Below are positions 6,861 to 16,822 of a stretch of 64,000 nt of DNA, one piece after another. Positions within the stretch are counted from its first letter, which is position 1; each line of letters begins with the position of its first letter. A program made the position numbers and the translations under genes. The notes beneath the pieces were generated by a model. That model did no database searches. It was not told the DNA's origin and was given only the letters and a program-made list of their open reading frames with translations. This stretch comes from CAYLHF01 sp964383365 (GTDB lineage Bacteria; Bacteroidota; Rhodothermia; Rhodothermales; UBA10348), in contig CAYLHF010000014.1 in assembly GCA_964383365.1 (NCBI GenBank), positions 1 through 64,000 of the forward strand, written 5' to 3'.

Positions 6861-9281
6861 ATGCCACATTTGAATAATTCAGCGCACGTAATGACTCGAG
6901 TCCTGGCCGTAGGAGTCATTGTTATTTTATCACTTCAATCAGATTCCGTACGAGCTCAACTGGTGATTGAGGGAACCGTCGTAGACGCCGAATCGGGCAT
7001 CTCGTTGCCGGGCGCCACCGTTCAGGCCAAGGATACATTCAACGGAACGGTGACTAATGCAGCAGGAAGGTTCAGAATTGACGTTCCGGCACTCCCTGTA
7101 CGTCTTGTAGCACGTTTCATCGGGTATGATTCGCTCGAAATGACACTCGATTCTGCCAGCAACAACGTAACGCTTCGTCTCGATCCTTCCGTCTTGATTC
7201 TGCCTGAATTGATCGTGAGTGGAGAGGATCCGGCCGTCGAAATTATGCGTCGGGTAATTGCGGCCAAGCAAGTTTGGAAGAAGGATCTTCGGTCCTACAG
7301 AGTCGAGGCGTATAATCGATTTCGATTGGAGAATGACTCGGGCATTGTATCGATCTGGGAGAGTGGGACTCTTGCATTCTGGGATGACGAACTGGGGAGC
7401 AGGGAAGTGGCTGTCTGGCAGAAGGGGACAGACAATGCGGAGATAGAATCTCTCATGCCAGCGGCTCTCTTTATCAAGAATCTGTACGAGGACAACATCG
7501 AAGTCGGCGGGCATCATCTGATGGGCGTAACCCATCCGGAAGCCGTCGATTTTTATCAGTTCCGACTGGTACGCGCTCGATCGCAAGACGAGCAGATCGT
7601 CTACGACATCGACGTACGTCCCAAATCCAGATTGAGCTCCGGATTCGTGGGGAAAATCTCGGTCTTGGACGAGGATTATGCCATGATATCAGCTGATTTA
7701 CGACCCGGAGAGGCGTTTTACTTTCCACCGCCCTTCAAGAGGATCTCGGTGACATACCGGCAACAGTATCTGAATTTCGATTCCGCCGTCTGGCTGCCGG
7801 TAGATTTACGAGCGTCAAGCGAACTGGATATTGCACTCTCAGGATTGTTCTCAATTCCGACGATAAAGTTGGAGCAATTCTCTCGACTGGCGCATTTCGA
7901 ACTGAATATCCCGGTTCCGGATTCACTCTACCAGCAGGACAATTTTGTTGTTGAAGACACGACTCTTGTCAACAGCTTGGAACTCTCGGAACCGGAAGAC
8001 CTGGCGATACCGCTGACAGAGGGCGAGACTCAGGCCTATACCGAGATTGACAGTACGATGACGATGGATAAGGCCTTTAAACCAAGTGGGCTCCTGGCTC
8101 GGTTCGTCCAGATGGATGATGATCGACGGGATGAACGGAACCGGAGGAGAAGCGGACGAAATTCGGGAAAAGGAAAAGGCCTGGACTTGTCGCTCCACAC
8201 GTCCCCGGATCTACGATACAATCGGGTAGAAGGATTGTTTGCGGGGGCGGCCATCGACGTTGATCCGATCTCAGGAGTAACGATCGGTGGCCGGGTGGGT
8301 TACAGTCAAGCCAGACGCAAATGGTCGTGGGCAGGAAACATCGAGATGGGGAGGCAGGTCAGATTTTCGATCGGGTATTCCGGTGGTGTGGAGAGGCGGT
8401 ATCTTTCGTCAATTCATGGGCTCTTGACGAACAGTCTTAATACGATATCCCTCGGTCACGACTACTATGATTATGTGAACCGAGAGACGTATTTCGTCAA
8501 GGTCTCATCATCGCTCAGCAATCGTTTTCCGGTCAAATGGGAACTTGCCTACAGCGATGCCACTGACCGGAGTATTCAGAAAAAGATCGAGTCCAGTCTC
8601 ATTGGCAACCGGAGCGATCTCAGACCAAATGCCCGTGTCAGCGACGGGATTATTCGATCGGGTCGTATCCGGTTGTCGTACACGAAAGATTCGATTCCTT
8701 ATGGTATCGGTCCTGAGTATCGCTTCGATGTCGTAGCCGAGACTTCGATTGGCCCGACGAAACACACGCTTTCCCGATTCTCCAGAATTAATGGTTCTAT
8801 TCTCTGGAGGATCAATACGTTTTATGGACGCCGTCTGATTCCCAATACACTTGATTTCAGAATCAGTGGCGGTACGTTCAGCGGCACACTTCCCCGACAG
8901 CGATTCGGAATCGTAGACGGGACGTCGTCTCTTAGTGTGTTTGGGGGACTCAAAACCCGACATCAGATTCCGTATGAGGGTAGCAGCTATTTCTCTGTTG
9001 TATGGGAACACGACTTCAGGACCGTTATTTTCGAAAAACTCGGCTGGACGTCGTTGGCCAGAAAAGGGATCAATCTGATCGTCTTCGGAGGACACGCCAG
9101 AACGTGGGATGTACAAAAGATCGCCGGTCGGTCGTCGAGAGAGGGACTATTCGACCGCGGATTCCATCACGAGTTGGGCTGGTCCGTGTCCGGCCTGTTT
9201 TCGCTACTTCGTATCGATTTTGCCCATCGGCTCGACCGTCCTGACTTCTCGGTCGGAGTCTCTGTAGCTCGGATTTTTTAG
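6861..9281 (+). CDS. Outer-membrane protein with carboxypeptidase-regulatory-like domain (DUF5686-type)
   Basis: An 806-residue exported protein. After a signal peptide (ending SVRAQ), residues 33-115 form a carboxypeptidase-D regulatory-like beta-sandwich (GTVVDAESGISLPGATVQ, GTVTNAAGRFRIDVP, FIGYDS). A long middle domain follows, then a C-terminal half rich in alternating aromatic/polar strands ending DFSVGVSVARIF, which suggests a beta-barrel. This layout matches the DUF5686 family common in Bacteroidota outer membranes; its function is unknown. The ATG at 6861 and the ATG at 6891 are both possible, and 6891 gives the more usual signal peptide. It ends six bases from the convergent sulfurtransferase gene. 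Confidence 0.82.
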   Translation: MPHLNNSAHVMTRVLAVGVIVILSLQSDSVRAQLVIEGTVVDAESGISLPGATVQAKDTFNGTVTNAAGRFRIDVPALPVRLVARFIGYDSLEMTLDSASNNVTLRLDPSVLILPELIVSGEDPAVEIMRRVIAAKQVWKKDLRSYRVEAYNRFRLENDSGIVSIWESGTLAFWDDELGSREVAVWQKGTDNAEIESLMPAALFIKNLYEDNIEVGGHHLMGVTHPEAVDFYQFRLVRARSQDEQIVYDIDVRPKSRLSSGFVGKISVLDEDYAMISADLRPGEAFYFPPPFKRISVTYRQQYLNFDSAVWLPVDLRASSELDIALSGLFSIPTIKLEQFSRLAHFELNIPVPDSLYQQDNFVVEDTTLVNSLELSEPEDLAIPLTEGETQAYTEIDSTMTMDKAFKPSGLLARFVQMDDDRRDERNRRRSGRNSGKGKGLDLSLHTSPDLRYNRVEGLFAGAAIDVDPISGVTIGGRVGYSQARRKWSWAGNIEMGRQVRFSIGYSGGVERRYLSSIHGLLTNSLNTISLGHDYYDYVNRETYFVKVSSSLSNRFPVKWELAYSDATDRSIQKKIESSLIGNRSDLRPNARVSDGIIRSGRIRLSYTKDSIPYGIGPEYRFDVVAETSIGPTKHTLSRFSRINGSILWRINTFYGRRLIPNTLDFRISGGTFSGTLPRQRFGIVDGTSSLSVFGGLKTRHQIPYEGSSYFSVVWEHDFRTVIFEKLGWTSLARKGINLIVFGGHARTWDVQKIAGRSSREGLFDRGFHHELGWSVSGLFSLLRIDFAHRLDRPDFSVGVSVARIF

Positions 9282-9287
9282 GTGAAA

Positions 9288-10268
9288 TCACCCGGTCGGA
9301 ACGGAGCCCGGCTTCTGGTCGATAGATTCGACGATCACCGGTCGGTCCGTTTCGATGATCCATTCACTCCATGATCCGGGATACAGTGTGGGCCAATCGA
9401 GACCTGACAGTCGCATCGTAAAAATGGTATGTGTGGCGGTCACTCCAGAACCACAGTAACACACAATCGACCCGCCCTCTCCGGCCGGTTCCTCTGATAC
9501 AGATTCTTCCGATTCGGCAGGATGGCTCACGGGCCGCCTTGAATTCGATGATGAATGGGGACCGAGACGGGCATAGCGATTTCGTAATTCGGACGCGGAT
9601 AGAAAACGACCATCGTCGTCCAGACTGTCCATCCAGGGATACGACACTGCTTTGGGAATATGTCCGGCAACCGGGTCGATCGGTTCGCTAATACCGAGAT
9701 ACCGCTCGCGAGCTCTGCAGTCAACGAGAGTCGCAGATCCACCGTCGATATTACCCTGAATGAACGGTGCCGAACAGACCGGGTGTTGATAGGATCGACG
9801 GGGAGTGCCGACCCCGGTCGAAGCGGATCGATCGGACAGGGACCGGGAGGAGAGTTTCGTCATTGGCCCGGACTCAACGGGTAGTCCGCTGGCTATCCAG
9901 GCAGGGTAGCCTCCATTCAGAATTGATACATCGGTCTGGCCGAGACCGGTCAGCATCCACCACATACGCGCTGCGATCCCTCCTCCCATATCGTCGTAAA
10001 TAACGATCTTCGAACGGCGTTTAATTCCCCACATCTCCATACGGTTAAAGAAAACGTCAGGATCGGGAAGAGGATGGCGACCCGATATTCCCGGAATGAT
10101 GGGGGAGGAAAGTTCATCGTTCAGGTGAACATATATTGCCCCCGGGATATGTGAGCGTTCGAACGCGTTTCTTCCGGCATTCGTATCGGCGAGGGAGAAT
10201 CTGCAATCGAAAACAACAAGATCATCGTCATTTGATTGCTCCATCAGAGCGTCGGGTTCAATAATCAT
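9288..10268 (-). CDS. Sulfurtransferase with two rhodanese domains (3-mercaptopyruvate/thiosulfate type)
   Basis: This 326-residue protein has an inactive N-terminal rhodanese domain (VVFDCRFSLADTNAGRNAFERSHIPGA) and a C-terminal catalytic one. The active-site loop is CYCGSGVTATHT. CGSGVTA is closer to the mercaptopyruvate sulfurtransferase loop than to thiosulfate rhodanese. It would transfer sulfane sulfur to cyanide or a thiol acceptor in the cytoplasm. An insertion of about 25 residues rich in Ser/Glu (SSNSRRPVSHPAESEESVSE) sits just before the active-site loop and is unusual. It is convergent with the outer-membrane protein gene and divergent from mutS. No ribosome binding site is visible. 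Confidence 0.88.
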   Translation of the reverse strand: MIIEPDALMEQSNDDDLVVFDCRFSLADTNAGRNAFERSHIPGAIYVHLNDELSSPIIPGISGRHPLPDPDVFFNRMEMWGIKRRSKIVIYDDMGGGIAARMWWMLTGLGQTDVSILNGGYPAWIASGLPVESGPMTKLSSRSLSDRSASTGVGTPRRSYQHPVCSAPFIQGNIDGGSATLVDCRARERYLGISEPIDPVAGHIPKAVSYPWMDSLDDDGRFLSASELRNRYARLGPHSSSNSRRPVSHPAESEESVSEEPAGEGGSIVCYCGSGVTATHTIFTMRLSGLDWPTLYPGSWSEWIIETDRPVIVESIDQKPGSVPTG

Positions 10269-10346
10269 CGGCCGGGTGGTTTCAGGTCGGGCAAACAGAC
10301 CCTAAATTGGCATGTCATCGGAGGGGAGAAACCCGGATAGGTACCA

Positions 10347-13052
10347 TTGACCGCCAATAAATCAAAATCTCAAAATTCGACGGTGCGTTCCCAGACGCCA
10401 TTGATGCGCCAGTACCGGGCCGTCAAAGATCGTCATCCGGGAGCCATCCTGCTTTTCAGGATGGGCGATTTCTACGAGACCTTCGAAGAAGATGCGCGGC
10501 GCGTTCACTCCATTCTCGGGATAACGTTGACGCGCCGGTCGAACGGAAAAGCCGCGGACGTGGCACTGGCAGGATTTCCGTACCATGCGATCGATACCTA
10601 TCTGCCTAAACTGGTCGAGGCGGGATTACGTGTTGCCATTTGCGAGCAACTGGAGGATCCAAAGACAACGAAGTCCATCGTAAAGAGGGATGTCGTTGAG
10701 ATCGTCAGTCCCGGAGTCACATTCCGGGATCAATTGCTGGATCCCAGGCGATCTCAATACGTCGCAGCAATTTCGAACGGAAAAGGTGGCCGTCCAGGCC
10801 GTGTAGGGGTGGCATTTGCAGATATCTCGACCGGTGAGTTCTTCGTTACGGAGACGGGGGGAGACGATCTCGAAGCGCTGATCGATTCAATAGCTCCGGC
10901 AGAATTACTTCTGAATCGAAAGGACCCAGACCTGGAAGTCTGCAGGCAGGGCCACTCCATGGTCGAGACGTATCTCGACGACTGGTCATTCGAGACCGAT
11001 GTTGCGCGTCAGACGCTGACTTCTCATTTCGGTACCCATTCTCTGAAGGGATACGGTATCGAGTCGATGGATGCCGGAGTCTCAGCCGCCGGAGCCGTGC
11101 TTCACTATTTGTCCGAATCTCAGAAGGGACGTATTGGCCATATCCGTTCGATGAGGCGGTACGAGATATCGGATCGCATGCTGTTGGACGTACAGACCCG
11201 ACGTAATCTGGAACTGGTGTCGTCTATTTCGACAGGAGGAACTGAGGGCACGTTGGTTGGGATACTGGACGAGACGTGTACGGCCATGGGTGCCAGAACT
11301 TTGAGAAAGTGGCTATTCCGGCCGCTAATCTCCAGGAAGGCCATCCAGTCCCGGCTAGATGCTGTGCGGTTCTTTTTTTCGGCTGCGACGCTGCGAACGT
11401 CATTACGAGACACGCTTTCCACGGTAGGAGACCTGGAGCGAATCGCAGTCAAGGTATCGGCGTCACGTGTTACTCCCAGAGAACTGGTGGCATTAAAAGC
11501 CTCTCTCGATCAGATACCGGTCATACGTGAACAGCTCAAAGACGGGAGCGGCCTCGTATCGGAAGCCAGGGCCGGACTGAATCCGTGTAGCGAGATTTCA
11601 GAGCTGATCGGAAATGCGCTGATCGATAGTCCTCCGGCGATAATCAAGGATGGAGGTGTCATACGAGACGGGTACGACGCCGAATTGGATAAACTCAGGG
11701 AAATTTCCAGATCGGGAAAAAACTGGCTCACAGATCTCCAACTGAAGGAGGCCGAGAATACGGGAATAAGTAGTCTGAAGGTGGGCTTCAACAAGGTCTT
11801 CGGATACTATCTGGAAGTTACCCATACGCACAAGGATCGCGTTCCGGAAGAATGGATTCGTAAACAGACCCTCGTAAATGCGGAGAGGTACATCACCCAG
11901 GAACTGAAGGAGTATGAAGATCAAATTCTTGGTGCCGAGGATCGGATTGCGATTCTGGAGGGAAACCTTTTTCAGCAAATTAGAGATCGCGTGGCCGTCC
12001 AGACTTCAGAATTACTGGAGAATGCACGTTCCATTGCCATTGTGGATGTTCTGGCAACATTTGCAGATGTAGCCGTTTCTCGGTCATTTGTAGAACCTAC
12101 TGTGAACGATGAATACCGAATCGAGATAAGGGCGGGAAGGCATCCGGTAGTAGAGTCTGTACTGCCTCCGGGAGAGTCGTTCATTCCGAATGATACCTCG
12201 TTGGATACTTCTGACGAGCAGATATTGATCATCACCGGTCCGAACATGGCGGGAAAAAGTGTGGTGCTCAGACAGGTCGGATTAATCGTACTCCTGGCCC
12301 AGGTGGGATGCTATGTGCCGGCGGAATCGGCATCCATTGGCATTGTGGATAGAATATTCACCCGGGTCGGTGCTGCCGACAACATGGTAGCAGGGGAGAG
12401 TACCTTTCTGGTCGAAATGAATGAGACGGCGAATATTCTGAATAGCGCCACAGATAGATCCCTCATTTTACTCGATGAGGTCGGTCGCGGAACCAGTACC
12501 TTTGACGGCCTGTCGATAGCGTGGTCACTCGTAGAGTATTTGCATGATAATTCGGATGTCGCGGCAAGGACCATGTTCGCCACCCATTATCACGAACTGA
12601 ACGAGATCGAATCCAGACTCGAACGGGTCCGGAACTATCGAATTCAGGTACATGAAAACAACGGAAAGGTCGTTTTTCTGAGACGCATGATCCGTGGAGG
12701 CGCCGATCACTCCTACGGAATTGACGTAGCGAAAATGGCTGGTATTCCTGATCCGGTGCTGAGTCGGGCACGGGAGATATTGGTTCATCTCGAAAGCCAG
12801 CGGCTCCGGGTCGAAGAGGCGCTCGATGAGACCGGGATATGGAATAACACGCTTGCCGTACCGCCCCGGTCGACCAATCAGATGTCTCTTTTTTCCGAAT
12901 CCTCCGATTTGATTGCGGCCAAAATAAGAGAGCGTGTCGAAGGCATGAATACGGATCGGTTGACCCCCCTGGACGCACTGATTGTTCTGACCGAGTTGAA
13001 AAAACTGGCACACCCGGCTTCTACAGACGATGGTGAATCCTCACGTGAGTGA
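10347..13052 (+). CDS. mutS: DNA mismatch repair protein MutS
   Basis: A 901-residue mismatch-recognition ATPase. The mismatch-binding domain begins TPLMRQYRAVKDRHPG and carries the Phe-x-Glu-type wedge region in FRMGDFYETFEED. Connector, lever and clamp domains follow. The ATPase has Walker A GPNMAGKS at about residues 631-638 and Walker B LILLDEVGRGTSTFDGLS. The start is a TTG at 10347, which leaves about 18 residues before the conserved TPLMRQY. The 3' end overlaps that of the convergent glycosyltransferase gene by 12 bases. mutL is not in the window. Confidence 0.97.
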   Translation: MTANKSKSQNSTVRSQTPLMRQYRAVKDRHPGAILLFRMGDFYETFEEDARRVHSILGITLTRRSNGKAADVALAGFPYHAIDTYLPKLVEAGLRVAICEQLEDPKTTKSIVKRDVVEIVSPGVTFRDQLLDPRRSQYVAAISNGKGGRPGRVGVAFADISTGEFFVTETGGDDLEALIDSIAPAELLLNRKDPDLEVCRQGHSMVETYLDDWSFETDVARQTLTSHFGTHSLKGYGIESMDAGVSAAGAVLHYLSESQKGRIGHIRSMRRYEISDRMLLDVQTRRNLELVSSISTGGTEGTLVGILDETCTAMGARTLRKWLFRPLISRKAIQSRLDAVRFFFSAATLRTSLRDTLSTVGDLERIAVKVSASRVTPRELVALKASLDQIPVIREQLKDGSGLVSEARAGLNPCSEISELIGNALIDSPPAIIKDGGVIRDGYDAELDKLREISRSGKNWLTDLQLKEAENTGISSLKVGFNKVFGYYLEVTHTHKDRVPEEWIRKQTLVNAERYITQELKEYEDQILGAEDRIAILEGNLFQQIRDRVAVQTSELLENARSIAIVDVLATFADVAVSRSFVEPTVNDEYRIEIRAGRHPVVESVLPPGESFIPNDTSLDTSDEQILIITGPNMAGKSVVLRQVGLIVLLAQVGCYVPAESASIGIVDRIFTRVGAADNMVAGESTFLVEMNETANILNSATDRSLILLDEVGRGTSTFDGLSIAWSLVEYLHDNSDVAARTMFATHYHELNEIESRLERVRNYRIQVHENNGKVVFLRRMIRGGADHSYGIDVAKMAGIPDPVLSRAREILVHLESQRLRVEEALDETGIWNNTLAVPPRSTNQMSLFSESSDLIAAKIRERVEGMNTDRLTPLDALIVLTELKKLAHPASTDDGESSRE

Positions 13053-14204
13053 TTCACCCGACGAAGGCGTCCTTTTTCTACCCGGCCAGTAGGTCCTACC
13101 CTTCCAGGAGATTCTCTTTACAAATAGGACGGAGAAGGGAATTGCGAGGAGATATCCGATGAGAAAGAGCTCGAAAACGGCAAAGTAGCGGAAGGGAACG
13201 TGAATGCGAAGTTGTTTCTGGGCTACCCGTGTCAGGATGGCATCTCCCAGAGCTTTCAGCAAAATGAGGATGACCGCAGGTAAAGGAAAAAGAAACAGTC
13301 CGATCGTTGGAATCAGCTGGGCAAAAAATATGAGCGCCATCAGGACTCGAACATACGGGTGAGCATAAAATCCTCCTTTGGCCCATCGTTGCCTCTGTTC
13401 CCACAGGTCCTTGAAGTTTTTTACCGGTGCCGTGAAATTTACCAGATAGGGGTCGATTCTCAGTACAGAACGCCAGATTCCGGTGGCGTGGATGGCCTTG
13501 AAGAGTGCGTAATCCTCGGTCACGGAATCTGGAATTCCCGGATATCCTCCTACAGAATCATATGCGGTCTTTCGAAGGCACATGTTGTTGCCCATGCCGG
13601 TCAGAGGAAATCCTGCTTCGGAAGCCGCCGAAGCAGTGGCAAGAAGCAACAGCCAGTCCAGAGCCTGTATTCCTGAAAAGAGATCATGGTTTGAAACTGC
13701 AGTAACACCGCAGATTACACCGATATCTTCTTCCTGCATCTGGCAGACCATGTTCTTGACCCATGGACTCGGCGGAGTACAGTCCGCATCGGTGATGAGG
13801 ATGAATTCTCCACGTGCACGAAGTACGGCCGTATGCAGCGCCGCGGCCTTTCCGATAAGACCGGACGATTCATTGGAAGACAGTGCGATAATTCGGGCGT
13901 CTTCTGCGGCCATTTCGTGGATGATATCGGCCGTTCGGTCATCAGATTGGTCGTCAACCAGTATAATTTCGATCCGATTTTCGGGGTAGTCCTGTGCACA
14001 CAGACTTCGGATGCAGTACGGAAACAATTCCTCTTCATTCCGGGCTGCGACCAGGATGCTGACGAAGGGGAGTTCGCTCATGGCCCGATTTGCCCCGGTC
14101 TTGCGGCGTATGAGCCGGGTACCTATCGCGACGAGGATCAGATGAATGGCCCCCGTTCCTATCGCCGTCATGAGCAGATAAGAAATGAATGTGTTGTCCA
14201 TCAT
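13041..14204 (-). CDS. GT2-family membrane glycosyltransferase
   Basis: A 387-residue processive-type family 2 glycosyltransferase. A membrane segment near residues 8-30 is followed by the GT-A domain with SILVAARNEEE, VDDQSDD, ITDADCTPP (the DxD metal site), TEDYAL and the QRQRW motif. Two to three membrane segments lie at the C-terminus. Such enzymes add sugars to lipids or exopolysaccharide at the inner face of the membrane; the acceptor is unknown. It stands alone between mutS and purD. The stop codons of this gene and mutS overlap in opposite directions. Confidence 0.87.
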   Translation of the reverse strand: MMDNTFISYLLMTAIGTGAIHLILVAIGTRLIRRKTGANRAMSELPFVSILVAARNEEELFPYCIRSLCAQDYPENRIEIILVDDQSDDRTADIIHEMAAEDARIIALSSNESSGLIGKAAALHTAVLRARGEFILITDADCTPPSPWVKNMVCQMQEEDIGVICGVTAVSNHDLFSGIQALDWLLLLATASAASEAGFPLTGMGNNMCLRKTAYDSVGGYPGIPDSVTEDYALFKAIHATGIWRSVLRIDPYLVNFTAPVKNFKDLWEQRQRWAKGGFYAHPYVRVLMALIFFAQLIPTIGLFLFPLPAVILILLKALGDAILTRVAQKQLRIHVPFRYFAVFELFLIGYLLAIPFSVLFVKRISWKGRTYWPGRKRTPSSGESLT

Positions 14205-14332
14205 ATCAGGAAACCGGTCGCCTCTGACCGGACATCTTCAATTCTGACGAGACTCTCATCGAACCGGATTCGTATTATTCCACAGTGCCGAGTGTACCCC
14301 CCAATAATACGACTATTCTGTAACTCGATATC

Positions 14333-15628
14333 ATGCGAACACTGATCATCGGTGGTGGAGGACGGGAACATGCTCTCGCGGCCTTATTGAGAACCCGGCT
14401 TGATGTGGACGAACTATACATCGCGCCAGGAAATGGTGGGACGGCTGACCTTGGTTCTAATCTGGATATCAGAGCCGACGATATCGATTCAATTCTGGAC
14501 GAGGTTGTCAAAAGGCAGATAGAACTGGTGATTGTCGGTCCGGAGGCTCCGCTGGTAGCGGGAATCGTCGATCGCTTGCGAGAAGTGGGTGTGCCGGCAG
14601 TGGGACCGACCTCGGCAGCTGCACGATTGGAGGGTTCCAAGTCATTTGCCAAAGACTTTATGCAACGGCATGGCATTCCGACCGCTCCCTATCAGACGTT
14701 TTCCTCAGACCAACTCGCTGAAGCCCTTTCCCACATTGACGGGGCCGGAGCGCCCGTCGTGGTGAAGGCCAGCGGACTCGCTGCGGGAAAAGGAGCGGTG
14801 GTCTGCGAAACAAAGGAGGATGCAGCAAAGGCCGTGAGAGAGATGCTCGAGGACGATTCTTTCGGTCCCGCGGGAAATGAGATCGTAATCGAGTCGTTCA
14901 TGGAAGGAGAGGAGGCCAGTCTCTTCGTGCTCTCGGATGGAAAAGACTATGTCCTGCTGCCATCTGCACAGGACCATAAGAGAGTCGGTGACGGGGATGT
15001 GGGACCGAATACGGGTGGGATGGGGGCCTATGCCCCGGCGCCCGTCCTGACAGACAACCTGATTGATCAGGTCTGCAGGCTCATCGTTGATCCAACGCTG
15101 GACGGTATGCGGGATCAAGGGACTCCGTATACGGGTGTTTTATACGTTGGGTTGATGATTACGCCGGATGGGCCGCGAGTCGTCGAATACAATTGTCGTT
15201 TCGGGGATCCTGAGGCGCAGGTCGTGCTTCCACTCATCTCCTCCGATCCAGTTGACCTGTTTATGCGTATGGCTACGGCTGATCTGAATGGATACAGATT
15301 GGGTGTGCGATCGGGATATGCGGCGAGCGTGGTACTTGCCTCAAAAGGCTATCCAGGACCGTATCTCAAAGGAAAATCCATCATGGGGATTGAAGCGGCA
15401 TGTGCCAGAGTGGGAACGAGCGTATTTCAAGCGGGAACGTCCACGGACCGTCAGGGAAACGGGCCCGTCACGTCGGGTGGAAGAGTACTCGCGGTTACCG
15501 GTATGGGTCAGACACTCAAGCAGGCAATCGATGTGGCGTACGCAGGGGTAGATTGCATCACGTTTGATGGCGTTCAATTCAGGCGAGACATTGGAAAGAA
15601 AGGACTCCAGAGGCTTGGAAACATCTGA
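14333..15628 (+). CDS. purD: Phosphoribosylamine--glycine ligase
   Basis: This 431-residue ATP-grasp enzyme makes glycinamide ribonucleotide, step two of purine synthesis. Evidence is the N-terminal RTLIIGGGGREHALAALL, the substrate motif VVIVGPEAPLVAGIVD (variant LVIVGPEAPLVAG), the ATP-grasp segment VVVKASGLAAGKGAVVC, and GPNTGGMGAYAPAP. The C-terminal domain is complete. The ATG at 14333 lies about 13 bases after a TATTCTG box that may be its promoter. The stop overlaps the start of the next gene in TGATG, so the downstream beta-propeller gene is probably translationally coupled. Confidence 0.96.
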   Translation: MRTLIIGGGGREHALAALLRTRLDVDELYIAPGNGGTADLGSNLDIRADDIDSILDEVVKRQIELVIVGPEAPLVAGIVDRLREVGVPAVGPTSAAARLEGSKSFAKDFMQRHGIPTAPYQTFSSDQLAEALSHIDGAGAPVVVKASGLAAGKGAVVCETKEDAAKAVREMLEDDSFGPAGNEIVIESFMEGEEASLFVLSDGKDYVLLPSAQDHKRVGDGDVGPNTGGMGAYAPAPVLTDNLIDQVCRLIVDPTLDGMRDQGTPYTGVLYVGLMITPDGPRVVEYNCRFGDPEAQVVLPLISSDPVDLFMRMATADLNGYRLGVRSGYAASVVLASKGYPGPYLKGKSIMGIEAACARVGTSVFQAGTSTDRQGNGPVTSGGRVLAVTGMGQTLKQAIDVAYAGVDCITFDGVQFRRDIGKKGLQRLGNI

Positions 15629-16602
15629 TGTCAAACCACGAAAAGGGAACCGTGAATACCTGTTCGATTCAAAGAACGATCGCAGGATATCTGTCGTTGT
15701 TGTGCCTCTTTGGCAGTGCCTTCGCCTGGCCCAGAAGCGGATTATGCCAGGACAGAGATACGCTTACAGTTCGTTCTGAATCGATCGCGGACTTTGGTCA
15801 GGCCACCCGGATAGCACGAACGACGGACGGCACGATGTACGTTGTAGATGCCCGGGAAGACAGGATCGTAATGCTCGATCGCGACGGGAAGGTGCTCGAA
15901 TGGTTTGGCGGGAAAGGAACGGATGAAGGCCAGTTCGACACGATTCGGGATGTCGACCCGACGAATGGACTCATCATCAACGTAGCCGATGCGGGAAATG
16001 GAAGAATTCAGCGATTTGCGAAGGGATTCCGATTTCTTGAGACCATCGTGCTATCCAATAATGCATCCAGAGAAGGGCGAGAATCTTCTTTTCGCTCGGG
16101 GTCCGCTCGGGTTGACGGCCCCGGACAGGGGTATCCGATTGGTGTTGCAAGCTCTGCCGCAGAGGATCTCTATGTATTGGATGCCATGTCGGGTCGCGTT
16201 ATTCGATGGGACCGGGAAAGACGTAGACGCTGGATCATTGGAGGAGAGGATGCACAGGACGGTGAATTGGTCAGCCCCGTCTCGATTGCTGTTCGAGGTA
16301 ACCGGCTGTACGTGGCTGACGCTTTCCTGGGCGGAGTCATGGTATATGACCTCTTCGGTACCTTCGTCCGGACGATCGGGTCCGGTATGTATCCGGATAT
16401 CGTTTCTGTACGGGTTGACGACCGACGTCTGATGATCGTGTTACCGGATCGTATCCAGTTTTACACGATTGCGGGGCGCCGAACGGACGTCGTACGTGTG
16501 GACCTGAATACGCCTGTCGTAGACGCAGTAGCAGCCGCAGACGAATTGTTTATTCTGACGGCAACATCTCTTCTGAGGCTCGAGAAAAGGGTTTCGGAAT
16601 AG
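15628..16602 (+). CDS. Exported 6-bladed beta-propeller (NHL-like) protein
   Basis: A 324-residue protein with a signal sequence (AGYLSLLCLFGSAFA) and successive NHL/beta-propeller repeats, for example RIVMLDRDGKVLEWFGGKG followed by DEGQFDTIRDVDP, and DLYVLDAMSGRVIRWDRE. Each repeat has the pattern of a short strand, a turn with Asp/Gly, and an aromatic-rich strand. No catalytic residues can be assigned, so it may be a binding or scaffold protein in the periplasm or at the surface. Its start codon overlaps the purD stop by one base, which couples it to purD although no functional link is evident. Confidence 0.75.
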   Translation: MSNHEKGTVNTCSIQRTIAGYLSLLCLFGSAFAWPRSGLCQDRDTLTVRSESIADFGQATRIARTTDGTMYVVDAREDRIVMLDRDGKVLEWFGGKGTDEGQFDTIRDVDPTNGLIINVADAGNGRIQRFAKGFRFLETIVLSNNASREGRESSFRSGSARVDGPGQGYPIGVASSAAEDLYVLDAMSGRVIRWDRERRRRWIIGGEDAQDGELVSPVSIAVRGNRLYVADAFLGGVMVYDLFGTFVRTIGSGMYPDIVSVRVDDRRLMIVLPDRIQFYTIAGRRTDVVRVDLNTPVVDAVAAADELFILTATSLLRLEKRVSE

Positions 16603-16822
16603 GGTCTGTTTTCGTGGCGTATCAGACGTTTCTCGTTTCCCCGGGTACGGTCGATCCGCTGAAGGTTCCAAGATTGATGCGGACTTCAATTTCCGGTACT
16701 TGCCATAGGTCCTGATCGTTTCTACTTTCGTGCTCCAGAGCCATCTTACTTCTGAGATCAGGTGGATTCAACAATAGATCCCTGGCCCTTGTGCCGCTCG
16801 CAGTCTTACAGGAGTATTAGTA

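Noticed and set aside
9281..9292. Hairpin GGTGA-AA-TCACC as a terminator between convergent genes
   Set aside because: The stem is only five pairs with a loop too small to form, and there is no U-tract on the proper side.
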